Assembly (NCBI GenBank): GCA_030435675.1
Contig: CM059621.1
Location: 5,580,001 to 5,644,000, forward strand
Length of the DNA: 64,000 bases
Origin: Steinernema hermaphroditum
Lineage: Eukaryota > Nematoda > Chromadorea > Rhabditida > Steinernematidae
Direction: 5' to 3'
Shown here: piece after piece, positions 33,831 to 42,451 of the stretch
Position numbering within the stretch: the stretch's first letter is position 1
Layout: each line of letters opens with the position of its first letter
Notes under the pieces: generated by a model
What the model saw: only the letters and a program-made list of their open reading frames with translations
What the model was told of the DNA's origin: nothing
Databases searched by the model: none
Translations under genes and position numbers: made by a program

Positions 33831-34735
33831 AATTCTCTTGTTTTTCATCATTACATATGTCCTTTTGATCATTGAGATTGATCAGAGATTCGAAAATGAT
33901 GACTCCTACTTTTGCAGTTTTGAACAGGCCGTATTTCTCGTAGTAAACTGCCAGCCGTGCGACAAACATTTCGCAAATTTACGACATTGTACTGAAACAC
34001 TTGAATCTGGCTTGCAGATCGGAAGGAACATCGAGATTGAAAATTAATTATGGTTCCTTGTCTTAGACAAAAATCACTTTGACGTAACTCTGTTGAACGA
34101 CATAAGACAGAGCATGCTACCGAAATCCTTGTACACTCATACAAATGCAGAAAGGCTAAACGTTCCTTGACTAAATCAAATATTTCATCATCAAAGAGGT
34201 CCCGACCAGGACTGTCTCTGTCTCGGCACGGTCGCAGAGTGTCGGATACGATATGGCAAATATGGAAAAATTAGTGTTAAAGCGGATTATCATCGTCTAC
34301 AGTGTGTGCGAAAAAGTTTTTGAAGGATCGAGCAAGAAGCTAAAAATGGATAGGTCGAACAAAACGCAGTTTTGACTCACATGAGAACACAGTTTCAATT
34401 CGCTCAATCGCTTATATTTATAGTAGCATTCCCAGAAACTTGACAACCTGGTCTTTTTTCTGTCACTTATTTACGCGTGCTACTAATTATAGAGCGCTGA
34501 GAAGATACATTACCCCGTGCATTATTTTTATCACAAAGAGAATGCGATTAACGTATTACCAGTTTCTCATGATTCTATTAAAACATCGTAAAACTAACCT
34601 TCTGACTCATTAACTGGAGAGGCGGCGCGAGAGCTGCGATTTGTATATAACTGAATGCATCTAGTCTTTCAGGTTCAAGTAGTGCTAAAGATTCCATGTG
34701 GCCTAATGTGTACATGTTGCATTGAATTTTTTCAG

Positions 34736-34876
34736 ATGCTCTTCTCGAGATCGGACCTGCTGCTGTTTTCAGTCCTACCGGCGAGCGTCGCTCTCGTCGC
34801 CATTGCGTGCGTCTTCCTCGTCTTGTTCACAAAGAGCCGAAACGAAACAAGTGTGAAGCCGGATATGCCTGTTTGA
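34736..34876 (+). CDS. Micro-membrane protein family A, 46 aa
   Basis: ATG directly follows TTTTTTCAG, the position of a trans-splice or intron acceptor. Product: MLFSRSDLLLFSV start, hydrophobic helix to residue about 31, then K.R.ETSVKPDMPV. Aligns without gaps over its length with the products at 36515-36655 and 41337-41483, with conserved LxLF before the helix, a Cys in the helix, K-x-R after it and a final SVxPDxP. AATAAA about 45 bp after the stop. Probably type III or tail-exposed single-pass membrane protein; function unknown. Confidence 0.6.
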   Translation: MLFSRSDLLLFSVLPASVALVAIACVFLVLFTKSRNETSVKPDMPV

Positions 34877-34984
34877 TGTAATTCCATGAGTGGAAAAGTA
34901 TGAAGCACACTTTCATCGTAAATAAATGATTTTTTGACATTTTATCATATTTTAAATGTACCCCAACGATATACAGCTCATCTC

Positions 34985-35517
34985 CACTTTTGTATCCATC
35001 AGAAACCTCATCACCATATCAGCCACGTTTCACTGGTTGTTTTCGTTTGCATCCAAAAATAGGCCCTTCAACAAAATTTACATATGGCATTTATTTGTTA
35101 GTAAAGACAGTCCCTCATGCAAAAATAATGGAGATCAAGAAAAGTTTTCGTGTATCATCTGCAAATTATTTCTCGACATCTTCTGTGCAAACCGCGGCAC
35201 ACAAGAAATCGTGTGATGCTATCAACACTGCGATACTGCGAACTTTGGGAAAACACTATATGCATAAGGTCTCCACTTTGCCAACATCACTCCAGTGCAC
35301 GTGATGTTGGTTGCTTTTACAATGATCACCATCAACCTGCTAAGTGATAATGTGTTTAATGCCAAATAAATGCCGTATGTAAATTTTTGAAGCCAATGAA
35401 CTTTAGCCGAAAACAAGCACTGGAACGTTGATGTGGCGGATATGGAAATGAGGTTTCTGACGAATACAAAAGCGGAGAGGAGCTGTGGTGGAGCATCAAC
35501 TGGATCCACATCGAATC
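34985..35517. promoter_or_regulatory. Orphaned copy of the family 1 bidirectional promoter
   Basis: Its right half matches the upstream region of family 1 copy a, ending in TGATGTGGCGGATATG and GAATACAAAAG before the gene at 35518. Its left half matches, in reverse, the upstream region of copy b (ACTGGTTGTTTTCG, GGCCCTTCAACAAAATTTAC, AGACAGTCCCTCATG), but no secreted gene follows on the left: similarity stops near 34990. GCACGTGATG at 35297-35306 corresponds to the palindrome at 5776-5787. Confidence 0.65.
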
Positions 35518-36027
35518 ATGAAGACCATCGTTCTCTTCTCTCTTGCTCTCGTCGGCGCCGCCGTGGCCCAGGGAGGACTCGCAGGCATCTCTGGACTCGC
35601 TGGACAGGCTGCCGGAGCGGCTGGTGGTGCTGCTGGCGCCGCCGGAAACCCCCTCGGAGCTGTGACCGGTCTTCTTGGTGGACTTCCTGTTGTGGGTGGT
35701 ATCGCCGGAGGAGTTGGTGGCAACCCTCTTGGTGCCGTGACTGGACTGCTCGGTGGACTTCCCATTGTGGGTGGACTCGCTGGAGGAGATCCCATCTCCG
35801 CCATCCTCGGCCTCGTCACTCAACTGCTCCAAACCGTTCTCGGTCTTCGTAAGTTACCATCAGGCGCTGTCTACTATACATAGAAATCCTTTCTAGTTGG
35901 TGGAGCCGGAGGGATCACTAACGCCCTTCCCATCGGAAACATCGGCAACATCGCCTCGGGAGCTACTGGAGCGCTTCCGATTGGCAACATCGGAAATATT
36001 GCCGGAGGCGCCGTTCCCTCCATCTAA
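35518..36027 (+). CDS. Gly/Ala-rich secreted protein, family 1 copy c
   Basis: Exons 35518-35848 and 35897-36027; 153 aa. Signal peptide MKTIVLFSLALVGAAVAQ, then GGLAGISGLAGQAAGAAGG, two GAVTGLLGGLP repeats, DPISAILGLVTQLLQTVLGL and the NIGNIASGATG C-terminal part. Intron 48 bp, phase 1; second exon 131 nt. AATAAA at about 36083. The same 3' stem (AGTGGA/TCCACT) overlaps the stop codon. It is more like copy a in promoter and in the GGAAGAAG tract. Function unknown. Confidence 0.8.
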
Positions 36028-36149
36028 GTGGAGCTCAAATCCACTTTCTGTTCGTCACTTGAGTTTGGTGATGATCGAATCGAAATAAATGTAAAAGGAA
36101 TAAGACTGCTCTTACATTTCGCGATGCCTTCGCAAAAGAGTGGACAGGA

Positions 36150-36240
36150 TACCTCCGGCGATACCACCCACAGTGATTGTCAAAAGCAACATTCATTTCA
36201 ATCAGGCTGTCACCAGCTCCTCCGGTGATACCACCCACTA
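36150..36240 (-). pseudogene. Mosaic of family 1 coding scraps and micro-gene 3' UTR
   Basis: Two pieces of about 24 bp match the reverse complement of family 1 coding sequence (CTCCGGCGATACCACCCA and a variant). Between them is a copy of the 3' region of the micro-gene at 36515-36655 (AAAGCAACATTCATTTCAAT then CAGGCTGTCAC). Confidence 0.5.
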
Positions 36241-36514
36241 TGGAAAGAGAGCGAGTGAACAACGCACATGAAAGACCGATCTATTCCATTCTTCAGTTCC
36301 GTCTAAATCTTGAAAACGCACAAACAAGAAGGCACTTGTTCGCTTATCAATAATTCGCAACACCCGCTCCCCCTAGACAGTCGAAAGTGGACAAGAAGGA
36401 CAGCCCATATCGTTCTCCCGTAACCACTTGTAAAATTTCTCCTCACATGACATTTCGTATTTATTGAAAGGGGCCAAAATTGACTTTTCTGTTCGAAAGC
36501 AACATTTATTTCAA
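36241..36514. other. Short intergenic spacer
   Basis: 3' flank of the micro-gene below; its polyadenylation signal (AAATAAAT on the minus strand) is near 36507. Nothing else. Confidence 0.35.
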
Positions 36515-36655
36515 TCAGGCTGTCACGTGTGGAACCACAGTCGTTCCATTACGGCATTTTATACAGCAGACGAAGATAAGACAACCGATGACCAAGAGAC
36601 CGACGGTAGCTGGTGCAAATGCAAACAGTATCAGCTCGTTGGTGGAAATGGGCAT
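36515..36655 (-). CDS. Micro-membrane protein family A, 46 aa
   Basis: Minus strand; ATG directly follows TGTTTAG. Product MPISTNELILFAF then a hydrophobic helix containing VGLLVIGC, then CCIKCRNGTT and a VVPHVTA end. About 20 of 46 positions are identical to the product at 41337-41483, including ISTxxLILF, VGL, GC, K-x-R. AATAAA-type signal just after the stop. Same length as the copy at 34736. Function unknown. Confidence 0.6.
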   Translation of the reverse strand: MPISTNELILFAFAPATVGLLVIGCLIFVCCIKCRNGTTVVPHVTA

Positions 36656-37639
36656 CTAAACAGTCGATAGTTGATTGATACATAAGAAATTTGCGCGAGA
36701 TCAAGAGAACAATCGGCGAAAAACATAAATGTCTCTTAAATTTGTGCTTTGTTCAGTGTTTGCAGATTCAATAGTACCTCAATAGATGTGCTGGACCATC
36801 CTCGATTCAAGAACAAAATGTGCACAAGAACGGTATCTTACTTTCAAATATATATGCAGCATAACTCTCGCCCCGCCTTTCCAGGTCATGAGTCAGAATG
36901 AGCTAATTTTACAGCTTTTTGGTTTGTCTGAGAATCAGGGATACTAAACCATAATCTCCTTTATTCATTGAAAGAACGAGGGAAAATACATGTGTGGGAT
37001 TTTCCGACATTCCATACTTGGTTACTGCATATTAATAACCTCTGTTTTCAGTTTCGTGGGGATAAAAGCATGAATATGACAGGTCAAATCACGTGGGATC
37101 TTATTTTTCTGCCACGAGTCATTAACTTACTTTAAATAGAATGCTCACGATGAATGTATGGAGAACTCGCTAATCATGTCCGGTTGACTCAGAAAATGAG
37201 CTAATCTTAAAAAGGACTTTCCGTTTTCCCATAGATTCATTTCATTCTGCTTTATCTTATTCGTTTGACTCAGTTACAAAACGGTTAGAATCGCGGGTCT
37301 CCCACAAAATTGAGCTCCTACTGACTTGCTTCTTGGAAGTTGTGTTAGTCGTGTGCGCAAATCTCTATAAATTCATTGCATATGTATAAAGATGTAGATA
37401 GAATGAACATAAAAATGGGTCATGTGGTTGGGATTGGAAAATTTTTGAGATAAGCTAAAACCGTATGCTAATTTATGTTGTTTTTATCTGCATGCCTGCT
37501 TGAAGGCTGTCGTGTGATAAGTGTGTAGTACATGTTGTTTTTCAATAAACGGGTTGCGTAGTGCGTAATTAGGGGGAATTTATAGAAGGGGATGATCAAA
37601 CCTTTTTGTACGAAAAAAACGTTAGACATACTACTACGA

Positions 37640-37745
37640 GCTAGCATACAGGGTTGCATTGACCAGGGACACCAACACCGGGGAGTTCCAGCGTCTCGCC
37701 AAAAATCCCATCACAACCACCCGACCATTTGGCGATCGTTACAAT
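37640..37745 (-). repeat. Fragment of dispersed repeat (family of 16407-17024)
   Basis: Reverse complement carries GGCGAGACGCTGGAACT and a following GGTGTCCCTGG corresponding to the full-length element. Confidence 0.4.
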
Positions 37746-37858
37746 TGGTTGTAAGTAGGCGTAAAGCGCAAGCCGAACCACATCTCATCAAGAAAATTGT
37801 CAAACTCGCCCTCTAAAGCCTAATATTCGCTTTAACTTAAAAGTCTGTCTATAATGGC

Positions 37859-37968
37859 TCTTTCACAAGGTGCCCTTACCGGCGCCTTTTCGCGTACAAA
37901 ACGGTGCCGGTGACGGCGCCGGTGACGGCGCCGGTGACGGCGCCGGTGACGGCGACCTTGTGAAAGAT
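37859..37968. mobile_element. Tiny MITE-like element with internal 12-bp minisatellite
   Basis: Ends TCTTTCACAAGGT and its complement. Between them, five tandem units GGCGCCGGTGAC. Non-coding. Confidence 0.5.
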
Positions 37969-38242
37969 ACTTAAGTCCCCAGCTGCTCAACTGATTATGA
38001 TTCACCCGTTTTGTTTCACCACAGCGACACCACCGACGTATTCGGCCTCTTCGCACAAAGCGGCTGGGCAGGGGATTCTGGAGCAGAAGATCTATGCAGT
38101 CAAGCACAGTCTCTCTCCGAAAGGGCCGTTCATGTGTTCAGCGAGTGGTCTGATATACATTGAAATTTTATTGTAAGTGCATATTGTTGAGGGAAGATCA
38201 GACAGGCCCTTTGTGAGACAGTCTAAACAGCTATCCCAACTA

Positions 38243-39001
38243 CAGGGTGGGCCAGATAAGTTGCAACATAAAGAAATCAATGTAACTCGCTGTAGTCTTT
38301 AGCAAATACGATACTTTTATGCGGAAAATGAAGCTGCACCACTAACAAATAAGAAAATAGAAAACAATTTGTGGGAAGATTCTGATTTCGCTACGATCCA
38401 TGTCTAAGCATACATCCGAGTCAAACCCCCGGCCGCCGCGGGTCTGGATTCTGTTTTCTGCCTCCACGTGGCCTCTAGACTTGTCCTAAGTGACTTAAAT
38501 ATATCTAATCGTAAAGATTCCTTTTTGGGGTCTTGTCCTTTTTCTTGTGGTGGTAGGACTTGTTCTTCCACTTTCTTGTTAGGAAACGTCTTCAGATCTT
38601 CGTTAAATACTCACCGAACTCTTCTTCTTAAGATTCCGTACTCTTTAGCTAACTGTATTGAACTTCGAACTGTATTCCGCTTCAACTTCTTTAGAATGGC
38701 TTGTCCTTGCTCTATCCTTTCCTAGCATGGATCCAACGACTCAGTTCACCTCATATAGATCGAATCCGAGGGCTTTTACGATACGCGGATTCGAGATTCT
38801 GGGCTTATGGATCAGAACTATGGAAAATCGGTCTTCAAGAGCTACCATTTTTTCTGGGAATAACACCGGCATAATAGCTATGAACATCTATTCATCTATT
38901 AGGACAGGGAACACGGACATGATAATGAAACTCACTCAAACTCTCTCAAATCCACTTAAATCAACGAATCTAAAATGTTGCAACTTATCTGGCCCACCCT
39001 G
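38243..39001 (-). mobile_element. Decayed Tc1/mariner element
   Basis: Exact 27-bp inverted ends beginning CAGGGTGGGCCAGATAAG, each flanked by TA (38241-38242, 39002-39003). The interior (759 bp total) carries a broken transposase frame on the minus strand. Exact ends in an otherwise decayed element suggest mobilisation in trans. Confidence 0.75.
38290..38725 (-). pseudogene. Mariner/IS630-type transposase remnant
   Basis: Minus-strand reading gives ...RNTVRSSIQLAKEYG... then, after an in-frame stop, VFNEDLKTFPNKK, the helix-turn-helix and linker pattern of IS630/Tc1/mariner transposases (R-S-x-x-x-LAKE-x-G and V-x-x-x-DL-x-x-x-P-x-K). Further stops follow; no catalytic domain recognised. 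Confidence 0.55.
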
Positions 39002-39228
39002 TATATGTAGCATTGGTTGTACGAAAATTGAGCCGCGAAAATTGAGCCGCGGAATATTCAGCCGCGGAATACTCAGCCAGCGAAAACTGAGCTAAAGAAA
39101 ATTCAGCCGCGGAATATTCAGCCGCGGAATATTCAGCCGCGGAATATTCAGCCGCGGAATATTTAGGGATTCCTGTAAATGTAGGTTTTAACACGTCTCA
39201 TCATAACAAAGCGAACAAATCAACATAG

Positions 39229-40300
39229 TCAGTATTTGCATAGGGCGTTCTGGAGTACACCCAGGTGTTGAACGAAGCTTCGGCTACCGGCATCCGTTGC
39301 GTCAAACAGTTTTACCGTCTCCTGTATAATCTTGTCGACACGAACATACTTCTTAAGCCGTGTACGAACAGCTATTCCTTCGGATGGGTTTATTCGGTAC
39401 CTCTGAATGCGAGATTGAGCATCGAGTTCTTCTTCTTTTAATTCGAATATAAGAGTCGAAAACGGCGGATTAGCCTTTCGGAACCTCTTATTGAGCGCTG
39501 AATGCCAACCTAAAACGAAGTTGTCGTCGTTGAATATCACGATTTTTTTTCACGATTTTACTTCATGAATCAAAGGCGTTACGCCTTGCATGACACCGAT
39601 TAATAGAAAACAGAGGATATCACTTGTAGACGGCTTCATTCCTGGCACGGCGTTGACGTCGAACCGGTGGGAGACGGCGCGCTTCACGGGGCATCTGGGA
39701 ATCGGCGAAACTCCGGAAATGGCGGCCGAACTTCTTCTTCTCGGGGCGTTTGAGGAGGCTTCTGCGTCAGAGGAGGCTTCTGAGCTCGCATCTGCTACGG
39801 AGAGATGAGTCCGTGGTTCGGGGGTTGCGTCTTCCTCAGTATTGGTGTCCTCAGAGCGTCGGTGACCTTCGGGACGACATCTCACGCAGCGTCGGGCGTC
39901 GGATTTCTGGCGTCGGACAACTTGTTGTCAGCGGTGGTGGGACTACTGCTTCCGGGTGTCCCAATTCCCTCTGGAAGCCGGAACACTCACAACTGCCACA
40001 GGGTTTGCTGTCTGACCAACCCGACGCTCAGAGAGCGACCGGAGGGACCGACCGCTCGCCACCGCGACACGAGTGAGACTCGAGTGAGACCTGCGTTGAA
40101 TATCGGTAAAATGAATTACCTTCAATGGCGTTGTTGGTGCGGCCTAAGTGCGTTTCCACCGTGTCGTGGACATTCCAGTCTTCTACGGCGTATCTGGCGA
40201 TCTCGTTGCTCCCGATGTACGTGTCGTCGAAGTATTCGAACAGATCATTTAATGGCGGTTGCACCTCGTTGCAGAATCCAGCACATTCAACCACCGTCAT
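39229..40300 (-). CDS. C-terminal fragment of a MULE-type transposase
   Basis: Exons 40120-40300 and 39229-39509, phase 1, donor GAAG/GTAATT and acceptor CGTTTTAG; 153 codons before the stop. The joined frame reads LFEYFDDTYIG, then WNVHD, then RTNNAIEGWHSALNKRF (the junction falls inside EGWH), then a Lys/Arg/Glu-rich helical end. Animal and plant MULE transposases share the pattern YFE.TYIG...WN......RTNN..EGWH..FN. The DDE catalytic region is absent: the frame opens directly at the right tandem arm, so the element is a deletion derivative and this product is unlikely to be active alone. Intact splice sites and frame suggest recent loss. Confidence 0.65.
39540..40100 (-). repeat. Dispersed-repeat copy inside the transposase intron
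   Basis: Similar to the reverse complement of 16407-17024 around GGGACTACTGCTTCCGG, CTCTGGAAGCCGG and CTCAGAGAGCGACCGG. It accounts for most of the 610-bp intron. Confidence 0.45.
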
Positions 40301-40413
40301 CCGCGGCTGAATATTCCGCGGCTGAATATTCCGCGGCTGAATTTTCTCCGGCTCAATTTTCGCGGCTCAATTTTCCGCGGCTCAATATTCCGCGGCTCAA
40401 TTTTCGCATCACC

Positions 40414-41336
40414 GTGGCATTGAGATGTGCAACATGCCTAAATATATCTTACGAATGGAGAGATGAGGCTCCAAAGAATTCTATAAAAACAAGAATGTCT
40501 TAAGAATTTAATCTGAATTAACAATGCTAAACAGTCGAGACAGCTTGGTGGACACTCTAGACTCCCACACCCTATATATAGCGTGTATCACTGAGTCATT
40601 GTATATTCATTGTGTGCCATGAGTAAAGGACTGGTGTGTTCTTGTGTTCCCGTATCAACCAAGCATCAAAACACATATGACGAAAACTTTTACCATTCGT
40701 TTTGTCCTATATTTATAACGTTATTCAGAGAAAATTTAAAGACATCTCGTTTACGTAATTTGCTTACAGCCACCGAAAATACCGCAAACGCCATTTTTCT
40801 GCGGTTTCCTTTAAGAACAAAACCGGACGCAATCTAGTAATTATGGATTTTCCCACAACTCTAATCATAAATGATTAAATTAGCTCCTTTTCACTTGTAA
40901 GGACGGTGTGAGAAAAATGGCGCGGGCGTCAGGCTTTGTAATATAAATATATCTGCATATGTATCGGGGCATAAGCTGTTCCACCGTCTCCCCAAGAGGG
41001 TAAGTAAGCATCGCACGTCCTCACGCGGGCCCTGACCCAAGAGTCGGTGCGATACGGAAGTATGCGACGCTGATGATGGGTCTTTACTGTGTCCCACCAT
41101 CGCGCTATTTCCATTATGTTCGCTTTGAAGCCGGCACGCCTTGATGGCATAGCTGAGTCAAAGAGGGAAGAAAAGCAGTGACTACGATTTTTGTGTTTTG
41201 AAGCCAAGTGTATTGTGCCATTTCAAAGAGTTGTGTTCGCTCTACAATAATAACTAATTTGTCGTACGGGAATGATATTGCGCGCCTCTTGTTGTCTCAT
41301 CATGGCATCAATGAGAACTTATTAGTGACTGTTCAG
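40414..41336. other. Intergenic, possible dispersed-repeat fragment
   Basis: Around 40960-41100 a GTTCCACCGTCTCC segment recalls the dispersed repeat. No gene recognised. Confidence 0.35.
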
Positions 41337-41483
41337 ATGCTGATCTCAACCGCGGATCTGATTCTGTTCTCAGTTGTATCGACAGCTGTCGGTCTTTTTG
41401 TCGTTGGCTGCGTTTTGTTCGTCTTCTGCAGGAAGGACCGTCATGAACCAAGTGTGTCACCCGATATCCCCTTTTTTATCTGA
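41337..41483 (+). CDS. Micro-membrane protein family A, 48 aa
   Basis: ATG directly follows CTGTTCAG. Product MLISTADLILFSVV, a hydrophobic helix with VGLFVVGC, then FCRKDRHEPSVSPDIP and FFI. An upstream in-frame extension exists but the acceptor at the ATG and the paralogs (34736-34876, 36515-36655) support this start. AATAAA about 32 bp after the stop. Function unknown. Confidence 0.6.
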   Translation: MLISTADLILFSVVSTAVGLFVVGCVLFVFCRKDRHEPSVSPDIPFFI

Positions 41484-42451
41484 AGAAGAAATGCTTTTAA
41501 TAGATTACTTCTTTCAATAAATGTGTTGCCAATCTTTTATGTTAGTGAACACACATTGTACGGGTGGGGTTTAGGGACTTCATCTTGTCCTGCATGTGAG
41601 GATCCGCTCTGTACATTTTAAAGTGTGCTTGAAAGTTTAAAGTATACATTTATAAAGAACACAAAGTATACAGTAATGTACATTTTAACAAGGCGACTTC
41701 AGACAGATTTTCGTTCACTTAGGTGGCAACCCGCAATGATAAACATCGTCCACTAGGTCAGATGTATGTCACTTGGTCTTTCTGCACATCTACAAACGCA
41801 ACATCGCTAGGCATTTTTGCCCGAAATCCTCTCTCAACATCCTTCAACGCTACACTGTGCAAATATTGAGATAAGAAGCTAAAAAAAGTTTCATCGAAAC
41901 GCCGTACAGAACCAACTCAAGCCAGTTGGCAGCAAACCGAGTTCCAAACGTGTCGCCATCATGGATTACAACGCCGCCCGGAAGGTGGCATCTCATCGCT
42001 ATGTGTGCAAACCCTCAGTTTTTGTACTTTCGGCCTCTTGAACGAATTACGTCGATAGCTGCGGGCACTTGAGTGTCGGCTACCGAGAATGCCGTGGCAA
42101 ATGCGGCGATTCTGAGATCTTTGAGAGGCAGAGAAACGTTGTGCACACACAGGTCGCCTGGACTCCCCGGAATCCATCTTGCGCTCTTCGCACAAGCGAC
42201 CGGATTTCGCCGCGGATTTGTTTGGATTCGTGGCGCGCGCGCGATAGCCTCCTCCGCAGGTTAGCGCGCCTGCGCGCCGCCGCTTCTTGACTTCTGTGCG
42301 CTCCTCCCCTCATCCGTAGTAATCTCTCGAGTGGGGCCAACGCCGCGGGTGGAGATCTTCGGAGAAGAGGCTTCTTAGAGAGCCGATTGCCGCTCTACAG
42401 TCAGTCTTGGTTGAACCACGCTCGCCGAAAGGTTCGCCCTCCGAGAGCAGC
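41484..42451. other. Intergenic, myosin upstream region
   Basis: The last 400 bp are GC-rich (for example 42230-42290) and should contain the myosin promoter and 5' UTR. The frames seen here on both strands reflect GC richness. Confidence 0.4.

Larger units (their letters stand above)
33273..34735. other. Intergenic with repeat fragments
   Basis: Holds a mariner terminal-repeat remnant and a copy of the dispersed repeat; the rest is unremarkable. Confidence 0.45.
36656..38242. other. Intergenic with two small repeats
   Basis: Mostly AT-rich without frames. Includes a fragment of the dispersed repeat (37640-37745) and a 110-bp palindrome-ended element (37859-37968). Confidence 0.45.
39016..40413. 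mobile_element. FB/NOF-like foldback element (Mutator superfamily)
   Basis: Inverted arms made of tandem 15-bp units (GCCGCGGAATATTCA and variants such as GAAAATTGAGCCGCG) at about 39022-39163 and, inverted, 40301-40407. Outer ends GTTGTACGAAAATTG and GGTGATGCGAAAATTG (reverse). Flanked by a 9-bp near-duplication GTAGCATTG / GTGGCATTG. The interior encodes the C-terminal part of a MULE transposase on the minus strand, split by an intron that contains a piece of the dispersed repeat. Arms of short tandem repeats, 9-bp duplication and a Mutator-type transposase are the marks of Drosophila FB/NOF elements. The element inserted 15 bp from a mariner end. Confidence 0.75.

Noticed and set aside
42080..42340. 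Arg-rich frame upstream of the myosin gene
   Set aside because: GC-rich promoter or 5' UTR sequence; no start context and no paralog.
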